From the NCBI GenBank assembly GCA_019116285.1, contig DXBX01000066.1, forward strand, positions 1 through 41,006: DNA of 41,006 bases, given 5' to 3'. The translations under genes were made by a program, and so were the position numbers. The DNA comes from Candidatus Bacteroides merdigallinarum. Lineage in GTDB: Bacteria; Bacteroidota; Bacteroidia; Bacteroidales; Bacteroidaceae. The notes under the pieces are model-generated. The model searched no databases, was not told the origin of the DNA, and saw nothing but the letters and a program-made list of their open reading frames with translations. Shown here piece after piece: positions 1 through 6,596 of this stretch; position 1 is the first letter of the stretch, and each line of letters starts with the position of its first letter.

Positions 1-1
1 C

Positions 2-694
2 TCCACGGAAGACCCCTTGTGGATGACCAACTACGAGCTGATTTACAGCCACCCCGAACTGATGATAGCCTGGTATCCCATCTGCGGTAACCACGAGTAC
101 CGCGGCTCGACACAGGCCGTCATCGACTACAGCCGCGTCAGCCGCCGCTGGGAGATGCCCGCCCGCTACTACACCAAAACGTTCAACGAAGAGGGCACCA
201 CCGTGCGTATCGTCTTCATCGACACCACGCCCCTCATCGACAAGTACCGCGAGGAGAACGACAAGTATCCCGATGCCTGCCACCAGGACATCAACGCCCA
301 ACTGGAATGGCTGGACGCTACCTTGGCCGCAGCCAAGGAAGACTGGGTGGTCGTAGTGGGCCACCACCCCATCTACGCCGACACGGACAAGGACGACATC
401 GAGCGCCTCAACCTCCAACAGCGCGTAGACACCATCCTGCGCCGCCACCACGTGGACATGTACATCAACGGACATATCCACAACTTCCAGCACATCCGGG
501 CGAAGGGCAGCAAGATTGACTACATCACCAACTCCTCCGGCTCGCTCAGCCGCAAGGTAGCCCCCGTGGAGGGCACCGTGTTCTGCAGCCCTGAGCCGGG
601 CTTCTCCATCCTCTCCGCCAGCCCCGCGTCGCTGGAGCTGCGCATGGTGGACAAGCACGGGAAGGTGCTCCACACCGTGACACGCACCAAATAA
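2..694 (+). CDS. Calcineurin-like metallophosphoesterase, 5' end missing
   Basis: The reading frame is open from base 2, so the true start lies upstream of the window; about 230 C-terminal residues are present. Three metallophosphoesterase metal-ligand blocks are visible: GNHEYRG near the start, VVGHHPIY in the middle and NGHIHNFQH later. These match the GNHE, GHxP and GHxH blocks of the calcineurin-like superfamily and resemble purple acid phosphatases. The first block (GDxH/GDN) would lie outside the window. The enzyme is probably an exported phosphomonoesterase or phosphodiesterase; no signal peptide can be checked. It stops with TAA at 692-694 and faces the M64 peptidase gene across a hairpin. 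The family is clear from the motifs, but the substrate cannot be told. Confidence 0.85.
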   Translation, partial: STEDPLWMTNYELIYSHPELMIAWYPICGNHEYRGSTQAVIDYSRVSRRWEMPARYYTKTFNEEGTTVRIVFIDTTPLIDKYREENDKYPDACHQDINAQLEWLDATLAAAKEDWVVVVGHHPIYADTDKDDIERLNLQQRVDTILRRHHVDMYINGHIHNFQHIRAKGSKIDYITNSSGSLSRKVAPVEGTVFCSPEPGFSILSASPASLELRMVDKHGKVLHTVTRTK

Positions 695-736
695 GACGAT
701 ACGGCAAGACACTGATTATTGCTTCTTTTTCAAAAG

Positions 737-777
737 AATCCCCCGCCGCGCGGCTTCCTTGCCGCGGACGGGGGATT
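737..777. terminator. Hairpin between two convergent genes, likely bidirectional terminator
   Basis: A long GC-rich inverted repeat: left arm AATCCCCCG followed by CCGCG, right arm CCGCGG followed by CGGGGGATT. It lies midway between the stops of the metallophosphoesterase and the M64 peptidase. There is no good T-run on either side, so factor-independent termination is inferred from position and stem strength only. Confidence 0.55.
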
Positions 778-795
778 GCTATTTCCGGGACCTCA

Positions 796-2511
796 TCACC
801 GGCCCAACGGGCGGTCCAGCCGCACCGTACGCGGACGGCCGAACGGACGGCTCGGCGCGGCGGCACGGGTCTGCGTAGGCTTCACGTAGGTCTGCTGGTC
901 GAAGTCGATGAACTCCTCCAAGGTGGGCGTGCGGCCTTCGCCACGCTTGATGATGTTGTTATAGAGGGCGCGGCGCGACGGCGCGTTGAAGCCCATGGTA
1001 TTGCCGTTCATCATGCTCTCCTCAGTCGAGCGGTAGGCGCCGGACATATACGTGCAGGCTCCCTCGAAGATGCCCAGGCCTTGGTCGTCATAGCGCGGGT
1101 CGAAGAGGAAGGGGCTCCACAGCACGGCCTGCTCATCGTCCGTGAAGTCCACGTTCAACCACCAGCCGAAGTCCTCCTGCTGCTGCTGTGTCTGTGCAAT
1201 CTCGTCGTCGGGCATCAGGGGATTCTCCTCGTAGGAATACTCGTCGTGCAGTTTGCCGATGCCGTGGCCCACGGTCTCATGCACCAGCACGCGGCGGAAG
1301 TCCTCGCTCTCCAGGTTGCCGATGATGGGGAAGTAGGCGATGGAGAAGTTGCTGGGCGTGCCATCCGTGTACCAATAGTTATAATTTGTGCCCTTGTAGG
1401 CGTCAGAGTTCAGGATGACCACCACCTGCGTGTCGTCCAGGTCGATGCCTTCCACCTTTTGGGCGTATTGCTGCACAGTCTCATCATTACCGCCCACGCC
1501 GGTGCTCGTGCCGGTCTCCATCCAGCAGCCCAGGGCCGTCTCGCCGTAATTCTCCTCGCCGACGCCGAAGTTGCCGTTGGGCGACACCACCTGCACGCAG
1601 TAGATGTCGAAGTACTCCGCCATCTCGCTGATGGGGTGTTCCGTGAAGAGATGCTCCACCGCCTTGTCCATCACCTGCTCGTAATAGCCGCTCGTTATGT
1701 CAGTGTCGAGGAATCCGTCGCCCATTATCACCAGAGGGATGCCTTCGCCTGCCGTATGCTCCTGCAGGACAACGACCTTTCCGTCTTCCTCATAACTCTC
1801 GCTGGTGCCGCTTCCCTGGCCGGCCTGCACGATGGTGGCAGTGGCGAGGATGTAGTTGTTGGCATGGTCATTGTCAAACGGCTCTTTCACAAAGTAGAAC
1901 TGGGTCGTGCGGGACTGCTTGCCCTCGTTGGGCAAGACACGCAACTGGACGTTGTAGGTATCTTCGTCCGCGCGGGTGGCTGCCGCCTGTCGGTCCGTAA
2001 TCCAGTCTGCGCCCGAAGAGTAGACATTGAAGTTCGGATTGTCCGGGGTGCCCTGGTCTATGGTCGTGAAGAAGTTGATATCCAGGTTGCCTCCCTCGGC
2101 CGGCACATTATACGTTTCCTTCTCCACACGGATATATTCCTCTTGTATAATGGTAATCCGCAGAGGCGTCGAACCGGAGATGAGCGACAAGGTGGCGGTG
2201 CGGACATCGCCCGTATCATTAGGCTTGATTACACTCAGCTTCAGGGTATAGTCGCCGGCCCCGCCGCTGCTCGGCTCCACCTCCAGCCAATCTTGGCTGA
2301 CACTCGTAGTCCAGTTCTGGTCGGCGTGGAAGTCCAGCTCTTGGACAGCTCCCATTTGCGCCTCCAGCGGCACGTCTTCACCCTCCGGCCAATCGACCGA
2401 CATGACCGAAGAACCGCCCGAGCCTCCACCCGGCGTATCATCCGAACAAGCGTAGGTCATAAATAACAGTCCCAACAGCAGGGACCACAGCAGATAAGTC
2501 CTGTTTCTCAT
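796..2511 (-). CDS. BACON-domain M64-type metallopeptidase lipoprotein
   Basis: I start at the ATG at 2511 (571 residues); an in-frame TTG lies two codons upstream. The N-terminus is a lipoprotein signal ending in TYAC, so Cys22 is followed by SDD, an acidic stretch typical of surface-exported Bacteroides lipoproteins. Residues of about 55-125 form a BACON-like module (WTTSVSQDWLEVEP, then a strand ending ITIIQE), and a second similar module runs to about 235 (TATIVQAG). The C-terminal half carries the zinc motif HETVGHGIGKLHDEY starting at His411, as in family M64 (IgA-peptidase-like) enzymes of Bacteroidetes, with a downstream SMMNG segment. The protein ends in an Arg/Pro-rich tail. Probably a cell-surface protease acting on host or mucosal glycoproteins; the substrate is inference. 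Confidence 0.8.
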   Translation of the reverse strand: MRNRTYLLWSLLLGLLFMTYACSDDTPGGGSGGSSVMSVDWPEGEDVPLEAQMGAVQELDFHADQNWTTSVSQDWLEVEPSSGGAGDYTLKLSVIKPNDTGDVRTATLSLISGSTPLRITIIQEEYIRVEKETYNVPAEGGNLDINFFTTIDQGTPDNPNFNVYSSGADWITDRQAAATRADEDTYNVQLRVLPNEGKQSRTTQFYFVKEPFDNDHANNYILATATIVQAGQGSGTSESYEEDGKVVVLQEHTAGEGIPLVIMGDGFLDTDITSGYYEQVMDKAVEHLFTEHPISEMAEYFDIYCVQVVSPNGNFGVGEENYGETALGCWMETGTSTGVGGNDETVQQYAQKVEGIDLDDTQVVVILNSDAYKGTNYNYWYTDGTPSNFSIAYFPIIGNLESEDFRRVLVHETVGHGIGKLHDEYSYEENPLMPDDEIAQTQQQQEDFGWWLNVDFTDDEQAVLWSPFLFDPRYDDQGLGIFEGACTYMSGAYRSTEESMMNGNTMGFNAPSRRALYNNIIKRGEGRTPTLEEFIDFDQQTYVKPTQTRAAAPSRPFGRPRTVRLDRPLGR

Positions 2512-2539
2512 AAGCAAATATCATTTGGTAAGTAACCGC

Positions 2540-2547
2540 CAAAAATA
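2540..2547 (-). promoter_or_regulatory. -7 box for the M64 peptidase gene
   Basis: Minus strand reads TATTTTTG, a match to the Bacteroidetes TAnnTTTG box, about 29 nt before the ATG at 2511. No clear -33 TTTG was seen. Confidence 0.45.
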
Positions 2548-2663
2548 GGCATTCTCTGCGAATAACGGAAACTTCCGTCCCTAAAAATCGCCCGGACATC
2601 GGCGAAATCGGACAAAAAGGCGAAAAAACGGCCGTTCTTCTTCCGGTTACTAACGATTTACGC

Positions 2664-2671
2664 TATCTTTG
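2664..2671 (+). promoter_or_regulatory. -7 box for the acetyltransferase gene
   Basis: TATCTTTG, an exact TAnnTTTG match followed by GC, 26 nt before the ATG at 2697. The -33 element is not obvious. Confidence 0.55.
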
Positions 2672-2696
2672 CGCACGAATAGACAGAAAAAGGAAT

Positions 2697-3836
2697 ATGG
2701 CTGTAACAATCAAGAAAGTTTCCAACCGGCGAGACCTGAAACGCTTCATCCGTTTCAATTACGAACTGTACAAACACAATCCCTACTCAGTGCCCGACTT
2801 GTACGACGACATGCTGAACACGTTCAACAAGCAGAAGAACCCGGCGTTCGAGTTCTGCGAGGCCGACTATTTCCTGGCCTACAAGGACGGCAAGCTCGCA
2901 GGCCGCGTGGCCGCCATCATCAACCACAAAGCCAATGACACCTGGCAGAAGAAAGAAGTGCGCTTCGGCTGGATAGACTTCATCGACGACACAGAGGTGT
3001 CCGAAGCCCTGATACACACCGTGGAGCAATGGGGCAAGGAACGCGGCATGACGCACATCCAGGGTCCCCTGGGCTTCACCGACCTGGACGCCGAAGGCAT
3101 GCTGATAGAAGGCTTCGACCAGCTGGGCACCATGGCCACCATCTACAACTATCCCTACTATCCCGCCCATATCGAGCGCCTGGGCTTCCGGAAAGATGCC
3201 GACTGGGTGGAATACAAGATCTACATCCCCGATGCCATCCCGGAGAAGCACCAGCGCATCTCCGAACTGGTGCAGCGCAAGTACGGACTAAAGATTAAGA
3301 AATATACATCGAGCAAGAAGATAGCCCACGACTACGGCCAGGCCATCTTCCGCCTCATCAACGAGGCCTTCGCCCCGCTCTACGGCTATTCCGCCCTGTC
3401 GCAACGGCAGATAGACCACTACGTCAAGATGTACCTCCCCATCCTGGACCTGCGGATGATCACGCTCATCACCGACGCACAGGACCAGCTGGTAGGTGTA
3501 GGCATCTCCATGCCGTCGCTCTCCCGCGCCTTGCAGCAGTCCCACGGCCGTCTGCTACCCTTCGGCTGGTTCTATCTGCTGAAAGCCCTGTTCTTCAAGC
3601 GCCGCTCCCACATCCTGGACCTGATGCTGGTGGCCGTGAAGCCCGAGTACCAGAACAAGGGTGTCAACGCCCTGCTCTTCTCCGACCTCATCCCCGTCTA
3701 CCAGCAGCTGGGCTTCGAATACGCCGAGAGCAACGTGGAACTGGAACTGAACGGCAAGGTGCAGGCCCAATGGGATTACTTCAAGACCGAACAGCACAAA
3801 CGGCGCCGGGCATTCATTAAGGAAATTGAGAATTGA
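2697..3836 (+). CDS. GNAT-like N-acetyltransferase family protein
   Basis: 379 residues, soluble, no signal peptide. The C-terminal half contains VAVKPEYQNKGVNALLF (about residues 312-328), which fits the acetyl-CoA-binding motif A of GNAT enzymes (V-x-P-x-x-Q-x-x-G). The N-terminal half (about 1-200) has the conserved aromatic-rich form FIRFNYELYKHNPYSVPDL found in a family widespread in Bacteroidales, so the protein is probably a two-domain GNAT. The acceptor substrate is unknown. The last codons (EIEN and TGA) lie inside the left arm of the palindromic element at 3824-4186, so the C-terminus has been set by that repeat. It has its own promoter box at 2664 and is convergent with the thioredoxin-like gene. 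Confidence 0.7.
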   Translation: MAVTIKKVSNRRDLKRFIRFNYELYKHNPYSVPDLYDDMLNTFNKQKNPAFEFCEADYFLAYKDGKLAGRVAAIINHKANDTWQKKEVRFGWIDFIDDTEVSEALIHTVEQWGKERGMTHIQGPLGFTDLDAEGMLIEGFDQLGTMATIYNYPYYPAHIERLGFRKDADWVEYKIYIPDAIPEKHQRISELVQRKYGLKIKKYTSSKKIAHDYGQAIFRLINEAFAPLYGYSALSQRQIDHYVKMYLPILDLRMITLITDAQDQLVGVGISMPSLSRALQQSHGRLLPFGWFYLLKALFFKRRSHILDLMLVAVKPEYQNKGVNALLFSDLIPVYQQLGFEYAESNVELELNGKVQAQWDYFKTEQHKRRRAFIKEIEN

Positions 3837-4186
3837 GAATTAGGGATTGAGAATTATACTTGGCGCGGGATAAATTTGTGCATTAAATAGGAATTTAGCG
3901 AACCCGTTGAAACGGAGGTAACTTATTTCTCCTCCTCCGGGGAGGAGGAGTACCCGAAGGGGGAGGTGGTAGCGGCCAATTTACTTATACACAGTTGTTT
4001 ATTCTAATAACTAAGCGTTAGTTGTTGCCGCTACCACCCCGGCCGTTGGCCACCCCTCCTCCCCGGAGGAGGGGAATTGAGTTACCGCAGACGTTTCATA
4101 TAAATTACCATTCAGGAATGCACAAAGTCATCCCGCCCCAAGTATAATTCCCAATTCTCAACTCTCAATTTTCAATTCTCAACTCC
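3824..4186. repeat. Long imperfect palindromic (MITE-like) intergenic element
   Basis: This stretch between two convergent genes is one large imperfect inverted repeat. The outer arms carry repeated AATTGAGA units, then GAATTATACTTGG, GCGGGAT and TTTGTGCATT on the left, and the same blocks reverse-complemented on the right (AATGCACAAAG, ATCCCGCC, CCAAGTATAATTC). Inside are two copies of a CCTCCTCCGGGGAGGAGG palindrome, paired GGTGGTAGCGGC/GCCGCTACCACC blocks, and a central AACTAA-GCG-TTAGTT palindrome at 4009-4023. It has no open frame of note. It is probably a dispersed, non-autonomous repeat that also works as a transcription-end structure. Confidence 0.75.
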
Positions 4187-5136
4187 CCAAATCCCACGTC
4201 CTTCCGCAGCACGCGCTTGTCCCCGTCCAGCAGATAGAGCGTCGGCATGGCCTTCAGGTCATAGAGGGAGCGGGTCTTGATGACCTCACGGTCCGTCCCC
4301 ACTACCCAGTCCGCCGGCATCTCGTCCAGCCGGGCCTGCCACACGGCGGGATTGCCTTCCGTATAGATGGCCAGCACGGTCATCCGACCATCGCGCACGG
4401 CCTCGGCCAAGCCGGCACTGGCCTTCATCTCCAGCAACGTCTCGTGGCAGTTCTCACACTCCGGGTCGTAGAAGAACAGAAGCAACTGCTTGGCGGCAGT
4501 CCCATAGAGCGTCCGCTTCTGTCCGTCGGGCAGGTAATAGGTGAAGTCCTGCGCCGGTTGTCCGGGATTGTTCTTGCCCGCCAGCTCCCGATAGAAACGC
4601 CAACGGTCGCGGAGGGCATTCTCCTTCGGGGCATGGGCCAACAGCCCGTCCAGGAAGCGCACATACAGCGCATCGTTCCGCAAGGGCGACATCGGGTCAT
4701 ACAAATACTTCTCCAGCAAGTCCGGGAACACCTTCTGCGCAGCGTTTGTCGCCATCAGGCTCCGGCAAAAGCCGTCCACCGCCCGGTCTGCCTCCTCCTC
4801 GTCGGGATGGGAGGCCACCAACGCCACGTAGTTCACCAAGCCCTGTTCCGTCACCTCGGCACGCTGCAAGAGGGCCGTGTCAGCAAAGTCATACCGATCC
4901 CAATAATGCGAAAGTAAATAGCTGCGGCGCTCGTCGGGATCCGTCATCACTTCCGGTATATCGGGAAAGGGGAAAGACTCTCCGCCATCCTGCGTCCCCT
5001 GTCGGGACACCTCCGCCCGTTCCGCCCGAGCCTCCGCTGTTCCCTGCCCGGCAGGACGTCCGGCACAAGCCGTCATAGCCACTCCCAAGAACCACATCGC
5101 GGCAAAGGTCATACTTCTGTAAAGATTCTGTTTCAT
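4165..5136 (-). CDS. Thioredoxin-like lipoprotein with DUF5106-type N-terminal region
   Basis: Started at the ATG at 5136 (323 residues), because the upstream in-frame extension crosses the promoter. The signal peptide ends in VAMTAC, giving a lipid-modified Cys24. Residues of about 45-190 are a helical region of the DUF5106 type that often precedes thioredoxin folds in Bacteroidetes. The C-terminal thioredoxin-like domain has a CENC redox pair (Cys227, Cys230) after FFYDPE and a probable cis-proline in AMPTLYLLDG. The protein probably sits on the periplasmic face of a membrane and reduces or isomerises disulfides. The last residues (ELRIEN and TGA) are encoded by the right arm of the neighbouring palindromic element. 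Partner proteins are unknown. Confidence 0.75.
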   Translation of the reverse strand: MKQNLYRSMTFAAMWFLGVAMTACAGRPAGQGTAEARAERAEVSRQGTQDGGESFPFPDIPEVMTDPDERRSYLLSHYWDRYDFADTALLQRAEVTEQGLVNYVALVASHPDEEEADRAVDGFCRSLMATNAAQKVFPDLLEKYLYDPMSPLRNDALYVRFLDGLLAHAPKENALRDRWRFYRELAGKNNPGQPAQDFTYYLPDGQKRTLYGTAAKQLLLFFYDPECENCHETLLEMKASAGLAEAVRDGRMTVLAIYTEGNPAVWQARLDEMPADWVVGTDREVIKTRSLYDLKAMPTLYLLDGDKRVLRKDVGFGELRIEN

Positions 5137-5163
5137 TCCATGTAAGTTTACTGATAAGACGAA

Positions 5164-5193
5164 CAAATATAGTGATTATCCGGCACATAGCAA
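5164..5193 (-). promoter_or_regulatory. Promoter of the thioredoxin-like lipoprotein gene
   Basis: On the minus strand a TTG (5191-5193) is followed after 19 nt by TATATTTG (5164-5171), a full Bacteroidetes -33/-7 pair, 27 nt before the ATG at 5136. Confidence 0.6.
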
Positions 5194-5210
5194 CAACTTT
5201 CCACTCCCAA

Positions 5211-5243
5211 TTTTGTGCAATCGGAGAAAGTTCGCTACTTTTG
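5211..5243 (+). promoter_or_regulatory. Promoter of the first Rpn-family nuclease gene
   Basis: TTTTG at 5211-5215, a 20-nt gap and TACTTTTG at 5236-5243 make a full -33/-7 pair about 60 nt before the ATG at 5304. It is divergent from the promoter at 5164-5193. Confidence 0.65.
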
Positions 5244-5303
5244 CAAAAATAACCGGCCACACGCTGTGGCATATCATTGTGTAACAACCAGAAACGGCAG
5301 CTT

Positions 5304-6164
5304 ATGAAAGACAATTTAATCCGATTCGATTGGGCCATGAAGCGTTTGCTTCGGGACAAAAGCAACTACATCGTACTGGAAGGTTTCTTGTCCACCCTCC
5401 TGGGTGAGGACCTGCGCATCGTCCGATTCCTGGAAAGCGAAGGCAACCAGGAGGACGCCACCGACAAATTCAACCGCGCCGACATGCTGGTCGAAGACAG
5501 TAAAGGCCGCCTGCTCATCATCGAAGTGCAGAACAATCAACCATACGATTATTTCCACCGAGTACTCAAAGGAGTGCCAAGGTCTCGACCCCGTTATACC
5601 AATTTAGGCAAAGAGATTGACCAAATCAGCATGATTTATTCCATCAACATTATCTTTTTTCACCTAGGATTTGGCAAAGACTACATCTACCATGGCAAGA
5701 CAGAATTCCGTGGTCTACACGACTCAGAAGATATTCTGACATTATTTGGCAACCAACACGATTTGTTTTTCTACAGAAACACCTATGACATCCCCACCGA
5801 ATATTATTTACTTCGCACTGAATATTTCGACAAAACCCCTAACACTCCCTTAGATGAATGGCTCCGATTCTTGAGAACTACAGAAATAGACAAAACAGCC
5901 ACGGCTAAAGGGCTTCCCGAAGCCCGCGAACGCCTCCGCGTGGACTCCCTTTCCCCGGACGAAAAACGTGCTTACATCCGCGACATGGAGGCCCTAAGTT
6001 ACCAACGGAGCGTCTTCAAATCCGCCTGGATAGAAGGATGGGCAGAAGGGTACAAAGAAAGCTATTCCCAAGAAGTGGCCAAACGTATGAAGGCGATGGG
6101 GCTTCCCATGGAAACCATCATCCAATGCACCCGGCTGACAGCGGAAGATATCAACCAATTATAA
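5304..6164 (+). CDS. Rpn/PDDEXK_2 family nuclease (transposase-like)
   Basis: Started at ATG 5304 (286 residues); the upstream in-frame ATG at 5277 is less likely because the family begins with this RFDWAMKRLLRD-type segment. The core DMLVEDSKGRLLIIEVQ (about residues 60-77) fits the D...ExQ catalytic core of PD-(D/E)XK nucleases in the Rpn family (recombination-promoting nucleases, also linked to antiphage defence). The C-terminus has a hinge (EGWAEGYKE) and the small helical domain AKRMKAMGLPMETIIQCTRLTAEDI, also seen in the second copy at 32234-33094. Bacteroides genomes carry many such copies, often AT-rich and single-gene. Whether this one is active cannot be judged. Confidence 0.8.
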   Translation: MKDNLIRFDWAMKRLLRDKSNYIVLEGFLSTLLGEDLRIVRFLESEGNQEDATDKFNRADMLVEDSKGRLLIIEVQNNQPYDYFHRVLKGVPRSRPRYTNLGKEIDQISMIYSINIIFFHLGFGKDYIYHGKTEFRGLHDSEDILTLFGNQHDLFFYRNTYDIPTEYYLLRTEYFDKTPNTPLDEWLRFLRTTEIDKTATAKGLPEARERLRVDSLSPDEKRAYIRDMEALSYQRSVFKSAWIEGWAEGYKESYSQEVAKRMKAMGLPMETIIQCTRLTAEDINQL

Positions 6165-6220
6165 GACGCACTGCATCTCCCTCCTACACCCTACGTCATA
6201 GGGTCTATACCCCCGTACCT

Positions 6221-6263
6221 ACTGCATCAATAGTTGCAGCAGTACTGCAACAGTTGATGCAGT
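6221..6263. repeat. Strong hairpin downstream of the Rpn gene
   Basis: Near-perfect palindrome with arms of about 19 nt: ACTGCATCAA-TA-GTTGCAG pairs with CTGCAAC-AG-TTGATGCAGT around a CAGTA loop. It starts 57 nt after the stop. It could end transcription or protect the mRNA 3' end; there is no T-run. Confidence 0.6.
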
Positions 6264-6330
6264 ATTGCTGCAAAACTCCTTGCAGTAAGTAACCAATCAT
6301 ATTTAGTTATACTATAGGAACATGATACCG

Positions 6331-6395
6331 ACGTTGTAGGGGCGGGGCTTGCCCCCGCCCTGTGTAAGGGCGACCGCAAGGGTCGCCCCTACACG
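6331..6395. repeat. REP-like double hairpin element
   Basis: Outer arms GTAGGGGCG and CGCCCCTAC enclose two small hairpins, GGGGC-TT-GCCCC and GGGCGACC-GCAA-GGGTCGCCC. This GTAGGGGCG/CGCCCCTAC pattern is a common dispersed intergenic repeat in Bacteroides-type genomes (from memory). The rest of the 6165-6596 gap holds the hairpin at 6221 and the terminator at 6458, and no gene. Confidence 0.65.
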
Positions 6396-6457
6396 TTCCG
6401 CATTCGAACCCGAATATAGTTCATTTATTTTGTACACTTACTCATGTCCCCACGCTC

Positions 6458-6495
6458 AAAAAAATGGAGGATGCCCTTCACTGAAGACATCCTCC
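6458..6495 (-). terminator. Intrinsic terminator of the fimbrial operon
   Basis: On the minus strand an 8-bp stem (GGAGGATG/CATCCTCC, 6466-6495), with an inner TTC/GAA pair, is followed at once by a run of Ts (6458-6464). It lies about 100 nt past the stop of the last fimbrial gene and fits a factor-independent terminator very well. Confidence 0.8.
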
Positions 6496-6596
6496 GCAAA
6501 CAAAACAAACAAACGGTAGGAAGCAATCGCTTGCTTCCGAGCCCTTCCCTCTACACTTAGCGGGAAGGAGGAACCGCGCCTCACGGCGGGGTTATA

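Noticed and set aside
1081..2466. 461-codon open frame on the plus strand
   Set aside because: Antisense to the M64 peptidase, which has signal peptide, BACON modules and zinc motif on the other strand.
3824..4186. Insertion sequence
   Set aside because: No transposase frame inside; only palindromic arms, so at most a non-autonomous repeat.
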